DNA of 64,000 nucleotides, taken from the NCBI RefSeq assembly GCF_009712605.1, contig NZ_WASO01000001.1, forward strand, positions 434,001 through 498,000, written 5' to 3'. The stretch is from Paludibacter sp. (GTDB taxonomy: Bacteria > Bacteroidota > Bacteroidia > Bacteroidales > Paludibacteraceae). A model generated the notes under the pieces. That model worked only from the letters and a program-made list of their open reading frames with translations. It searched no databases and was not told where the DNA came from. The position numbers and the translations under genes were made by a program. Numbering within the stretch: position 1 is the first letter of the stretch; the number at the start of each line of letters is the position of its first letter. Shown here piece by piece: positions 18,386 to 26,007 of the stretch.

Positions 18386-18394
18386 TTACTTTTG
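18380..18394 (-). repeat. Internal copy of the transposon-end motif over the tnsA start
   Basis: On the minus strand this reads CAAAAGTAAATGCGA, identical to 2609-2623 at the left end. The ATG within it is the tnsA start codon. Probable TnsB-binding site and autoregulatory operator. Confidence 0.8.
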
Positions 18395-18474
18395 TTTTAT
18401 TTACGGATTTTCTCGCCTAATATTGTTCATATCTCATATTCTTTTGTAAATAAAATAGGTTTTGACAATCAATA

Positions 18475-18499
18475 TTCGCATTTACTTTGCAAATATACA
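18475..18499 (-). repeat. Right terminal inverted repeat of the Tn7-like element
   Basis: Read outward to inward it begins TGTATATTTG and then CAAAGTAAATGCGAA. It matches the left end at 20 of 25 positions. yifB coding sequence resumes at 18500. Confidence 0.85.
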
Positions 18500-19180
18500 G
18501 GAACGTTTCCTCAGCCCGGAGAGATATCGTTAGCACATAACGGTGTGTTGTTTCTTGATGAGCTTCCGGAGTTTAAAAGAACGGTTCTGGAGGTGATGAG
18601 ACAGCCCTTGGAAGATAGAAAAATATGCATCTCCCGTGCAAAGTTCGCCATCGAATATCCGGCCAGTTTTATGCTGGTTTCTTCAATGAACCCTTGTCCT
18701 TGCGGATATCATAACCACCCGGAACGGGAATGTGTTTGTTCTCCCGGAATGGTGCAGAAATACCTTGGTCGTATCTCAGGCCCTCTGCTTGATAGAATTG
18801 ATATTCACATAGAGATTGTTCCAGTTCCCTTCGATAAACTGGCAGAAGAATCAACGCCCGAATCTAGTTCTGCTATTCGTGAACGTGTGATCAATGCCCG
18901 TTTGATACAGGAAGAGCGGTTTAAGGAAAGTCAGGGTGTTTACTGTAATGCCCAAATGAGTTCAAAACAGCTGCGAACTTACGCAACACCCGATGTGGCA
19001 GGATCGGCATTGCTCAAGAACGCAATGCAAAGGCTTAACCTTTCAGCCAGGGCATACGATCGAATCTTGAAAGTGTCGCGTACAATTGCTGATCTCGGAG
19101 CCTGTGAGAAGGTAGAGGTGCAGCATATTGCTGAAGCTATCAATTATCGCAATCTTGACAGGGACGGATGGGGCGGATAA
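18500..19180 (+). pseudogene. yifB: 3' part of yifB/comM
   Basis: The 226 codons begin GTFPQPGEISLAH and include Walker B (GVLFLDELPEF), the MNPCPCGYHNHP zinc-type cluster, the SGPLLDRIDIHIE sensor and the C-terminal helical lid. With 268 codons at the left and about 18 missing residues (RPFR through VALVGG in relatives) the original protein would have been about 512 residues, the usual length. The open frame reaches back to 18128, but that stretch is transposon DNA antisense to tnsA, so it is not a real start. Confidence 0.93.
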
Positions 19181-19222
19181 ACAAAGAAGCGGATTGTCAA
19201 TATAGGCAACCCGCTTCTTTGT
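19181..19222. terminator. Bidirectional terminator between yifB and the DUF4293 gene
   Basis: Perfect 12-bp arms (ACAAAGAAGCGG with its complement) begin immediately after the yifB stop. T-runs lie on both sides in the respective orientations. Confidence 0.75.
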
Positions 19223-19237
19223 TTGGAAAAGTATCTG

Positions 19238-19702
19238 TTAACGCAGACGATCAAGCGATCGTACCAGCTTCTCATCGTTTTGGATTCCCCGGATAGCCAG
19301 GAAAGTGAATACCATATTAATGGCCGGAAGCGATGCTGCTAAATGGTAGCCCCATCGTGATGGCAGGCCAAGTCTTGCGTCGGCAAACCACATGAAAGCA
19401 AGCATTGTCACGTAATAAACATCGATCAAAAGAAAATTGACGATGTTCAGTCTTATTTGAAGTTTCCGTTTTTTGTACAGAAATATGGAAGCAAATGCAA
19501 CCAAAGGAATAAGAGCTGCGATTAAAGTCAACGGCCACGTATTGATGTGTAAAGCATCGATAGGAGGAGTTGCGGAAAAGCCTTTATAAGACAGGTCGAA
19601 AACATTTGCTGAAGTTGCAATGAACGACACCGGAGAAAAAACTACGATTGTCGATAAAATGGCAACAAGAAGCAAATATACAGTTTGAATACGTTGAATC
19701 AT
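19238..19702 (-). CDS. DUF4293 family membrane protein
   Basis: This 154-residue protein has four predicted membrane helices (about 7-30, 55-75, 83-105, 122-140) and the family opening MIQRIQTVYLLL. DUF4293 proteins are small integral membrane proteins of unknown role found in Bacteroidetes. It is 19 bp downstream of the sugar dehydrogenase gene on the same strand, so it could be read through from the polysaccharide operon, but I see no functional tie. Confidence 0.9.
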   Translation of the reverse strand: MIQRIQTVYLLLVAILSTIVVFSPVSFIATSANVFDLSYKGFSATPPIDALHINTWPLTLIAALIPLVAFASIFLYKKRKLQIRLNIVNFLLIDVYYVTMLAFMWFADARLGLPSRWGYHLAASLPAINMVFTFLAIRGIQNDEKLVRSLDRLR

Positions 19703-19721
19703 TTGATTGTTAATTATTTGA

Positions 19722-20756
19722 TTAGCGTTGTTTTTTCCAGTTCAAATCACGCACTTTGTAAATGCGCTCTATAATTTCCACAATTTTTAGCCCTTCATGA
19801 AGGCTGGTTGTTATGGTATCGTTCCCTGTCAGCGTATCAACAACATTTCCTATAACGTAGTGATGGTTTTGCGCTGAACCTTTGTATAGGCCGTAATCGT
19901 TTGGCGGATTGCAAGGACTGAGCTGAGGCATAGTGTAATCCTTAACATGACAGTAAACCACCTCGTTCATGTATTGACCAGCTACTTTTACGGTTCCGTT
20001 TGATCCTATGATGGTAATACTGCTTTCGAAATTGTTGTCCCAAATGGCAGTCGAATAGTTGAGCACTCCCATTCCACCTCTTAAGAAATCGAAAAGAACG
20101 ACGCCGCTATCTTCAAAGTCGGTAAGCAATTGATGATTGAAATCGTGAAAATTTCCCTTTATGTTGGTGATGTCTCCGAACAGCCAATACATTATGTCGA
20201 TAAAATGAGAGAACTGGGTGAATAGAGTTCCTCCGTCTAATCGCGCATCACCATGCCAGTCGTCCGGACGGTAATAACGATCGTCTCTGTTCCAGAAGCA
20301 ATTCAGTTGAACAAGATATATGTCTCCAAGGACTTTCTCTTCAACCATTTGTTTTAGCCACACAGAAGGAGGTGAATAACGATTTTGCATTACGCAAAAC
20401 ACGTCTCGGGACACTTCTTGTGATTTATTCAGAATGATTTCTGCATCGTTTCTGGTTAATGCAACCGGTTTTTCAATTACCACATGGCGATGAGTGTTCA
20501 GAGCTTTGATGGCGTAATCGGCGTGATAACCGTTAGGAGTACAGATGTTTACTACATCTATATCAAGCCCTGAATACAAAAGATCATCTATGGATGAAAA
20601 AAAAGGTTCCGGTGAATTCTTCAGTTGTAATGTTTCCTTCGGAAGAACATCGCATAGGGCGACCAGCTCGGCTCTATCGTCACGTCGGATCATTTCCGCG
20701 TGTCGTTTGCCGATATGCCCTTGTCCCACGACAGCAAACTTAATTTTTTCAGACAT
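19722..20756 (-). CDS. Gfo/Idh/MocA oxidoreductase, WlbA-like UDP-GlcNAcA 3-dehydrogenase
   Basis: The 344 residues have a Rossmann GQGHIGKRH motif at the N-terminus, NICTPNGYH and EKPVALT, all standard for the family, and a C-terminal substrate sheet. WlbA/WbpB oxidise C3 of UDP-N-acetylglucosaminuronate. The two genes encoded before it are the matching acetyltransferase and aminotransferase, which supports this substrate over other Gfo/Idh roles. It overlaps the acetyltransferase gene by 1 nt, indicating translational coupling. Confidence 0.85.
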   Translation of the reverse strand: MSEKIKFAVVGQGHIGKRHAEMIRRDDRAELVALCDVLPKETLQLKNSPEPFFSSIDDLLYSGLDIDVVNICTPNGYHADYAIKALNTHRHVVIEKPVALTRNDAEIILNKSQEVSRDVFCVMQNRYSPPSVWLKQMVEEKVLGDIYLVQLNCFWNRDDRYYRPDDWHGDARLDGGTLFTQFSHFIDIMYWLFGDITNIKGNFHDFNHQLLTDFEDSGVVLFDFLRGGMGVLNYSTAIWDNNFESSITIIGSNGTVKVAGQYMNEVVYCHVKDYTMPQLSPCNPPNDYGLYKGSAQNHHYVIGNVVDTLTGNDTITTSLHEGLKIVEIIERIYKVRDLNWKKQR

Positions 20757-21331
20757 TATTGGTTAGTTTTAATCACGCTATTCTTTCGAAGGATATATTT
20801 TTCACCACTTTCAGAGCATAAAGCCTCTCCATTCGTATCAAAATGTAATTTATGCCCATATTCACTCACCCATCCGGTTTGACGCGCAGGATTGCCCATT
20901 ACCAGCGCGTAGGGTTGAATGTCTTTGGTGATAACAGAGCCGGCTCCAATCATGGCAAATGTCCCGATCGTGATTCCGCATACCACTGTCGCGTTAGCAC
21001 CAATACTTGCGCCTTTGCAGACTTTGGTCGCAAGATACTGATTTTTTCGGTTAACGGCACTACGGGGATTGATCACATTGGTAAATACAACTGAGGGTCC
21101 CAGAAAAACATCGTCTTCGCAAGTTACACCAGTATAGACCGATACGTTATTTTGCACCTTTACATTATTGCCAAGCACAACAAGGGGCGAAATTACCACA
21201 TTTTGTCCAATATTACAATTACTTCCGACGATGGCACCAGACATTATGTGCGAAAAGTGCCATATTTTTGTTCCATTGCCGATCTGGCAACCTTCATCTA
21301 TTATAGCTGTTTCATGTGCAAAATAACTCAT
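20756..21331 (-). CDS. Left-handed beta-helix N-acetyltransferase, WbpD/WlbB-like
   Basis: This 191-residue hexapeptide-repeat protein (NVVISPLVVLGNNVKVQNNV and GASIGANATVVCGITIGTFA) should acetylate the 3-amino group of UDP-2-acetamido-3-amino-glucuronate using acetyl-CoA. The asparagine/arginine stretch TNVINPRSAVNRK matches the family's active-site loop. It lies between the aminotransferase and dehydrogenase genes, completing the three late steps to UDP-GlcNAc3NAcA. Confidence 0.88.
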   Translation of the reverse strand: MSYFAHETAIIDEGCQIGNGTKIWHFSHIMSGAIVGSNCNIGQNVVISPLVVLGNNVKVQNNVSVYTGVTCEDDVFLGPSVVFTNVINPRSAVNRKNQYLATKVCKGASIGANATVVCGITIGTFAMIGAGSVITKDIQPYALVMGNPARQTGWVSEYGHKLHFDTNGEALCSESGEKYILRKNSVIKTNQ

Positions 21332-21369
21332 TGGTCTTGGTTTTAGTTATCAAATTCTCCGGTGATTTT

Positions 21370-22512
21370 TTATGTTCTGTTTGCAGACAGACCCTCTTTT
21401 ACCATCTTTGTAATGAATGTGAGTTGTTTTTCGTCCAGTTCTGTATGCATCGGGAGAGAAAGAACGCATGATGAAAGCATTTCCGTCACAGGGCAATTCC
21501 CCGCCTTGCAAAATTCGTTTTTGTAGGCTTTTTGCAAATGAAGAGGTACCGGATAATATATCATTGAAGGAATACCTGCGTTGTTCAACCATTTTTGAAG
21601 CGCATCCCGGTTAATCTCATTGAGAATAAGCGTGTACTGGTGAAAGACGTGTGTGGAAGATGGATTTCTTTGGGGGATTGTCACCCCGTCGCACATCTTT
21701 AATTCACGATCATAAAAATCAGCAGCGGCTTGTCGCGCAGCATTATATTCGTCAAGATGCTTGAGCTTTACCTCAAGAACCGCTGCCTGAATACTATCAA
21801 GGCGTGAATTGACTCCTACCCGGTCGTGGTAATAACGGACTGTCATGCCATGGTTGGCAATTGATCTGATTTTTGCAGCTAACTCGTCGTTGTTTGTAAA
21901 AATAGCTCCTCCATCACCAAAACAACCCAAATTCTTTGACGGGAAGAAAGAGGTGCAACCCACATCACCCATACATCCGGAACTCATTTTGCGTCCGTCT
22001 GAAAATGTATATGCCGATCCTATTGATTGACACGCATCTTCGATGATGAAAAGATTAAATTCCTGTGCGATAGCCAGAATCGCTTCCATATTTGCATTTT
22101 GCCCGAAAAGATGTACCGGAACAATAGCTTTCGTTTTTGGAGTAATCGCTTGTTTTATGGCCTCGACGGATATACAAAAATCAGTATCTACATCTACAAA
22201 AACTGGAGTAAGCCCCAATAATGCAGCCACCTCAGCGGTTGCTACAAAAGTAAACGAAGGAACGATAACTTCATCGCCGGGCTTGAGTCCGAGAGCCATC
22301 ATTGAAATCTGCAACGCGTCGGTGCCGTTTCCTACCGGAATCACATGTTTGACTCCCAGATAAGCTTCCAGTTGTCGCTGAAAATCATTTACCTTACCAC
22401 TTTTTATAAATACAGAAGAGTCTATTACCTCCTGAATTCCATGGTTCACCTCCGTTTTGATCTTTTCATATTGACCTTTAAGGTCAACCATCTGAATGGT
22501 ATTCATATTCAT
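21370..22512 (-). CDS. DegT/DnrJ/EryC1-type aminotransferase, WbpE/WlbC-like
   Basis: The 380-residue PLP enzyme begins MVDLKGQYEKIKTEV after a short start (two candidate ATGs at 22512 and 22506). PLP-binding features are GNGTDALQ, FIIEDACQSIG and the Schiff-base lysine in FFPSKNLGCFGDGG. It should transaminate the 3-keto sugar nucleotide to the 3-amino form. The neighbours fix the likely substrate as UDP-2-acetamido-3-oxo-glucuronate. It is the upstream sugar gene of the operon, 14 bp after the Wzi-like gene. Confidence 0.88.
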   Translation of the reverse strand: MNMNTIQMVDLKGQYEKIKTEVNHGIQEVIDSSVFIKSGKVNDFQRQLEAYLGVKHVIPVGNGTDALQISMMALGLKPGDEVIVPSFTFVATAEVAALLGLTPVFVDVDTDFCISVEAIKQAITPKTKAIVPVHLFGQNANMEAILAIAQEFNLFIIEDACQSIGSAYTFSDGRKMSSGCMGDVGCTSFFPSKNLGCFGDGGAIFTNNDELAAKIRSIANHGMTVRYYHDRVGVNSRLDSIQAAVLEVKLKHLDEYNAARQAAADFYDRELKMCDGVTIPQRNPSSTHVFHQYTLILNEINRDALQKWLNNAGIPSMIYYPVPLHLQKAYKNEFCKAGNCPVTEMLSSCVLSLPMHTELDEKQLTFITKMVKEGLSANRT

Positions 22513-22526
22513 TTGATTAAATTATC

Positions 22527-24287
22527 TTACAGGCCAACTCTTAATCCCAGCGTGAAGGTGAGGTTTTTGCCCTGTAGATATTCAGGTGTATACATGGAGA
22601 GATAACCTGCTGCGTTCGATCTGTATTCTCCGTATGTTTTGGCTCCCGTTGCATTGTGCCCTTCTATGTTACTCGAATCGACGTTGAACAGAAGAAATAA
22701 ATTATTTATCACTTCGTAATTAGCACTGAATGAGATTGTTTTGTTCGTCCACACTTTGTCTTTCATGAACGGCTGGGATATTATTTTCAATATGTCCTTG
22801 TGGATGTAATCGTACTCGTTGCCATGACTGGCCGTTAAAAATGACCCTTGCAAAAATAGTCCCCGGGCAGGACGGCATGTAAGCGCCAGATACATTTCCT
22901 GTGAGTTGTCCCATAGATAACTTCCAAGAGTGTATCCGCCAGATGTGTAGTCGATTGCCGGGATAAAGTGTTTGTAAGTGCAAATGTTATTGCGTGTCCA
23001 TTCGGCGATTAATGACCAGTCTTTAAAGGGGTAGTTACTCAAACGACCACCCAGTTTCCATGAAATCGGATTAGATTCCGGGTTAGAGGCTTTTAGTCGC
23101 TTAACGGAAAATTCATCGATATACATTGACAAGAACAGGTGTAGGTGATTGATGTTGCGCGAACTGATATTCAGAAACATCTGAGAGTTTTGGTTCTCTG
23201 AACCCATTGTCAACGTGTGATCTATCGATTTGTAAAAAGCCAAAGGAAGCAGATAAGCCAGCTGTATGTTCCGTTCTGCATAAATGATTGAATTCCCGAA
23301 CGAGATGTTTAGTCCTGTCATAGGCTTAAATGTTAGCATGTTGGCTGCTATGTATTTACTCCTGTAACGATAGGATTTTTCGCCTGTATTTTGGACGTAG
23401 TAGTCGGTAGAGTCAATTACATTGGAAGTGAGCCATCCGTGGAAGAAGTTCAGCTCTACCCATTTGAAAGGATAAAGATTTAATGCCAGAAAGGGGAAAG
23501 AAGGTGTGTTTCCGGACAAAATATTCGATCCGTGATAATTGTCGCCCCACTGGATGTGATCTTTGGCATAGCCAATATTTCCCCAGTCCCAGGAGTAATA
23601 CACTCCCGCACGCATTTCACTAAAATCACCTCCTGCATTGGTTCCGTTTGCTACCTTATATGCAGCACCGGGAGCCTGGGTAAGGTAGGAAGGCAACCTC
23701 ATCAATGTGTCTTTGGCAGTGTACGGACTTTTCATTTGGGCATATTTCTCTCCTTTTGAAAGCAATTCTCCACTTTGAGAGTTATCCCGCAAGCTGGCAT
23801 ACAACGTGAAATGCTTTCCCAATTGGGTCATCAGTTCTGCACCAACAGTCCGTTGCGATATCGACCCGTTTTTATTTTTCAGAATTTCTCCTCCCAAAAT
23901 AGGAGTCATTCTTATCCACATATCGCCGGAACGATAAAATACGCCGGGGTGCCACAACGATACTTTCGTGGAAGGCTCGTCAACTACGTCAAAGCGGGTG
24001 AAGGGGAGTTTCCCTGTTTCAAGAGCGAAGTCGTTCAGATAAAAAGAAACATCAGCTCGTTGGCGCTTTGAGAGCAGAGAGTCCAGAGCAGAAGCCTCTT
24101 GCAGTTTTGACGCGATAAACGTGCGGCTATAGGGTTTAATCGCAGAATTGATCTGGATGATGCCGTCGTTGGCCAACTCGTCAAGAAGATCATAAAGGGA
24201 GGAATACGACTGGTGTTGAGGAATGTTTTGAGCTGATATTCCAGCAGCGAACAATGCCATGATTAAGAGGATCAGTTGTCTTTTCAT
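22527..24287 (-). CDS. Wzi-like capsule assembly outer-membrane protein
   Basis: ATG 24287 gives a clean signal peptide (MKRQLILLIMALFAAGISAQ) and 586 residues; the alternative ATG at 24311 adds eight residues without improving it. A periplasmic opening with SSLYDLLDELANDGIIQINS is followed by alternating amphipathic strands and turns expected of an 18-strand barrel, ending in an aromatic-poor LTFTLGLRVGL strand. Wzi-family barrels anchor or help assemble capsule at the cell surface. Its place between sugar-nucleotide and sugar-transferase genes fits. Confidence 0.8.
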   Translation of the reverse strand: MKRQLILLIMALFAAGISAQNIPQHQSYSSLYDLLDELANDGIIQINSAIKPYSRTFIASKLQEASALDSLLSKRQRADVSFYLNDFALETGKLPFTRFDVVDEPSTKVSLWHPGVFYRSGDMWIRMTPILGGEILKNKNGSISQRTVGAELMTQLGKHFTLYASLRDNSQSGELLSKGEKYAQMKSPYTAKDTLMRLPSYLTQAPGAAYKVANGTNAGGDFSEMRAGVYYSWDWGNIGYAKDHIQWGDNYHGSNILSGNTPSFPFLALNLYPFKWVELNFFHGWLTSNVIDSTDYYVQNTGEKSYRYRSKYIAANMLTFKPMTGLNISFGNSIIYAERNIQLAYLLPLAFYKSIDHTLTMGSENQNSQMFLNISSRNINHLHLFLSMYIDEFSVKRLKASNPESNPISWKLGGRLSNYPFKDWSLIAEWTRNNICTYKHFIPAIDYTSGGYTLGSYLWDNSQEMYLALTCRPARGLFLQGSFLTASHGNEYDYIHKDILKIISQPFMKDKVWTNKTISFSANYEVINNLFLLFNVDSSNIEGHNATGAKTYGEYRSNAAGYLSMYTPEYLQGKNLTFTLGLRVGL

Positions 24288-24340
24288 CGAGAATAATTTA
24301 AAGTTAAACATTCAGGAACTGCTCAAAATCAACTTCGTAG

Positions 24341-25882
24341 TTATTTGCTACGTACTTTTTTGAAAAGAATGTTGAAAAGAATAGTTGCAAGGTAATGCAA
24401 ATCAGTTAAAAACAGACCGTGTTTTTCACAAGCATCCAAATATTTTTTCTCGGAAGCTTGTATTTCCTCTAATGATTTTGGCATATCGGCATAAAATGGG
24501 GGCAGTAACCCCGGCTTGTGGCGAACTCGTTGTTGTTGTAATTCTTCAGAATACAACGAAAAATATTGTTTGCTTAAAGGACGGACTCCAACCAGCTTCA
24601 TATTCCCTTTGAGAAGGTTGGCCAGCATCGGCAATTCATCCAGCCAGTATCGTCTCAAAAACCGGCCTAATGTAGTTATTCTGAAATCGTGCTGGAATTT
24701 CCCTCCTTCACTCAGATTATTCTTGTTGTATAAGTATCCTTGCAGATAAGAAGAATAAGGGTACATGGTCCTTATTTTGTACACTTTAAACAGCTCATTG
24801 CCTTTTCCAACCCGTTCCAGTGCCAGCAAAAAACTATAATGTGCCGACTCAATTCGTAATGGTTCTTTCGTTTTTCTTGCAATAAAATATGAGAGACCTC
24901 CTATTTGAATTTCGTGGGCTATCTCAAAACCGGAAAAATAAGCTCTTCCAAATACTTCGGCTTTTGATAATGCCCTGCCTTTTCCTGCTGTAATCCAGAA
25001 ATATAATTCGCGGGTAAGGTTTAGTTTTGGTAATACTCTGAAAATGATAAAATCACGTAAATATATTGTTTCGCGGAATAGTTTGTTTTTGCCGCCCAAA
25101 ATCCTTCTTTTACGCTGTTGTAGCGCTTCAAAGCAACCGACAAACATGCCTCCGTATGGCAGTCGTTCGTTGATGGTTGCGAAAAATATATTTATTTCTC
25201 GTATGTCGTTGACCTGGTGTAAATTGATTATGGTAGAATAGCGGGTTTTGGATACTTTTTCGATATTGAAGCGTTCTATCGTATTGATCAGTAAGGTTGA
25301 TGATAAAAATAATCCGGCATTATCCTGTAGAAAGTTCAGGAGTTCCTTTCCTTGATGCTTTATGATGTAGCTGGTCATGAAGTCTTTGACTTCATCATTT
25401 ACAAAATGATCCTCCTTGTTGAGTGTGGTTTCATAATGGACTGTTTTCGAGTCTAGAAGTAATTCCGTCGGTACTTCAGCTTCGTGAAAACCAAAATAGA
25501 CCGAAATGAGGATAGTTTCGACAACGAAAAGCAAAGTCGAAAATGATATAAACGCAATCTTTGAGTAATTATTAAACTCTGGGAAAATTATAAGTAAGAT
25601 GAGGCCCGCAGCAAGAGCGGAGATGTCGGCCTTCAAACAACTTTTTGCAACGTGTTTTAGTTTGCGTTTGCGGAAGTTTAGGTATTTCTTAAAAGAGATG
25701 CCAAAGAAGAGCCATCCGAACAGGAATATGAAAAAAGGAAGCGTGTATTTTTCAATCGGATTTTGGCTGGTAAATGGAAGCAAGCCGACTGTGAAATAAA
25801 AAAGACAAACAGCAACAATAACATTAATAATCATGTAGATTACCAATGGATTGCTGTGGTGTTTTTTTATCATAGATTTCAT
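24341..25882 (-). CDS. Polyisoprenyl-phosphate sugar transferase with N-terminal membrane domain
   Basis: This 513-residue enzyme starts surface-glycan synthesis by moving a phosphosugar to an undecaprenyl carrier. Four or so membrane helices fill 1-135, and a soluble middle follows. The C-terminal catalytic part carries LFKVYKIRTMYPYS, FRITTLGRFLRRYWLDELP and NLLKGNMKLVGVRP, the hallmarks of the bacterial sugar transferase family. The usual cytosolic Rossmann segment is poorly recognisable here. It probably acts with the neighbouring UDP-sugar genes, although the first sugar added is unknown. Confidence 0.85.
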   Translation of the reverse strand: MKSMIKKHHSNPLVIYMIINVIVAVCLFYFTVGLLPFTSQNPIEKYTLPFFIFLFGWLFFGISFKKYLNFRKRKLKHVAKSCLKADISALAAGLILLIIFPEFNNYSKIAFISFSTLLFVVETILISVYFGFHEAEVPTELLLDSKTVHYETTLNKEDHFVNDEVKDFMTSYIIKHQGKELLNFLQDNAGLFLSSTLLINTIERFNIEKVSKTRYSTIINLHQVNDIREINIFFATINERLPYGGMFVGCFEALQQRKRRILGGKNKLFRETIYLRDFIIFRVLPKLNLTRELYFWITAGKGRALSKAEVFGRAYFSGFEIAHEIQIGGLSYFIARKTKEPLRIESAHYSFLLALERVGKGNELFKVYKIRTMYPYSSYLQGYLYNKNNLSEGGKFQHDFRITTLGRFLRRYWLDELPMLANLLKGNMKLVGVRPLSKQYFSLYSEELQQQRVRHKPGLLPPFYADMPKSLEEIQASEKKYLDACEKHGLFLTDLHYLATILFNILFKKVRSK

Positions 25883-26007
25883 ATTGTACTTGTTTCTTCC
25901 CGCTTAAGAACGCATGAAAATGGCATTTAGAGAAGCCAACTCAAAAGTTATTATGTGGTTCATGATATTGAGAGGTAACAAACTCTTTCATTTTGCTAAT
26001 ATATCAC

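Larger units (their letters stand above)
2600..18499. mobile_element. Tn7-like transposon (TnsABC + TniQ) with an Rhs toxin cargo, inserted in yifB
   Basis: The boundaries are where yifB coding sequence stops (left) and resumes (right). Both termini begin TGT, and 20 of the first 25 bp match in inverted orientation, with an identical GTAAATGCGAA block at the same distance from each end. The element encodes tnsA, tnsB, tnsC and tniQ at its right end and a possible TnsE-like protein at its left end. The cargo is a polymorphic toxin locus. Having both TnsA and TnsB predicts cut-and-paste movement. comM is a known home of AbaR/Tn6022-type islands in Acinetobacter, so the site has precedent. The flanking 5-mers (TCAAA, GGAAC) do not match, so there is no target duplication. 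Confidence 0.9.

Noticed and set aside
2600-18499. CRISPR-associated transposon
   Set aside because: I looked for Cas12k, Cascade genes and repeat-spacer arrays inside the element and saw none; targeting is best explained by TniQ.
18128-18499. N-terminal extension of the yifB 3' fragment
   Set aside because: This stretch lies inside the transposon, antisense to tnsA, and is unrelated to YifB.
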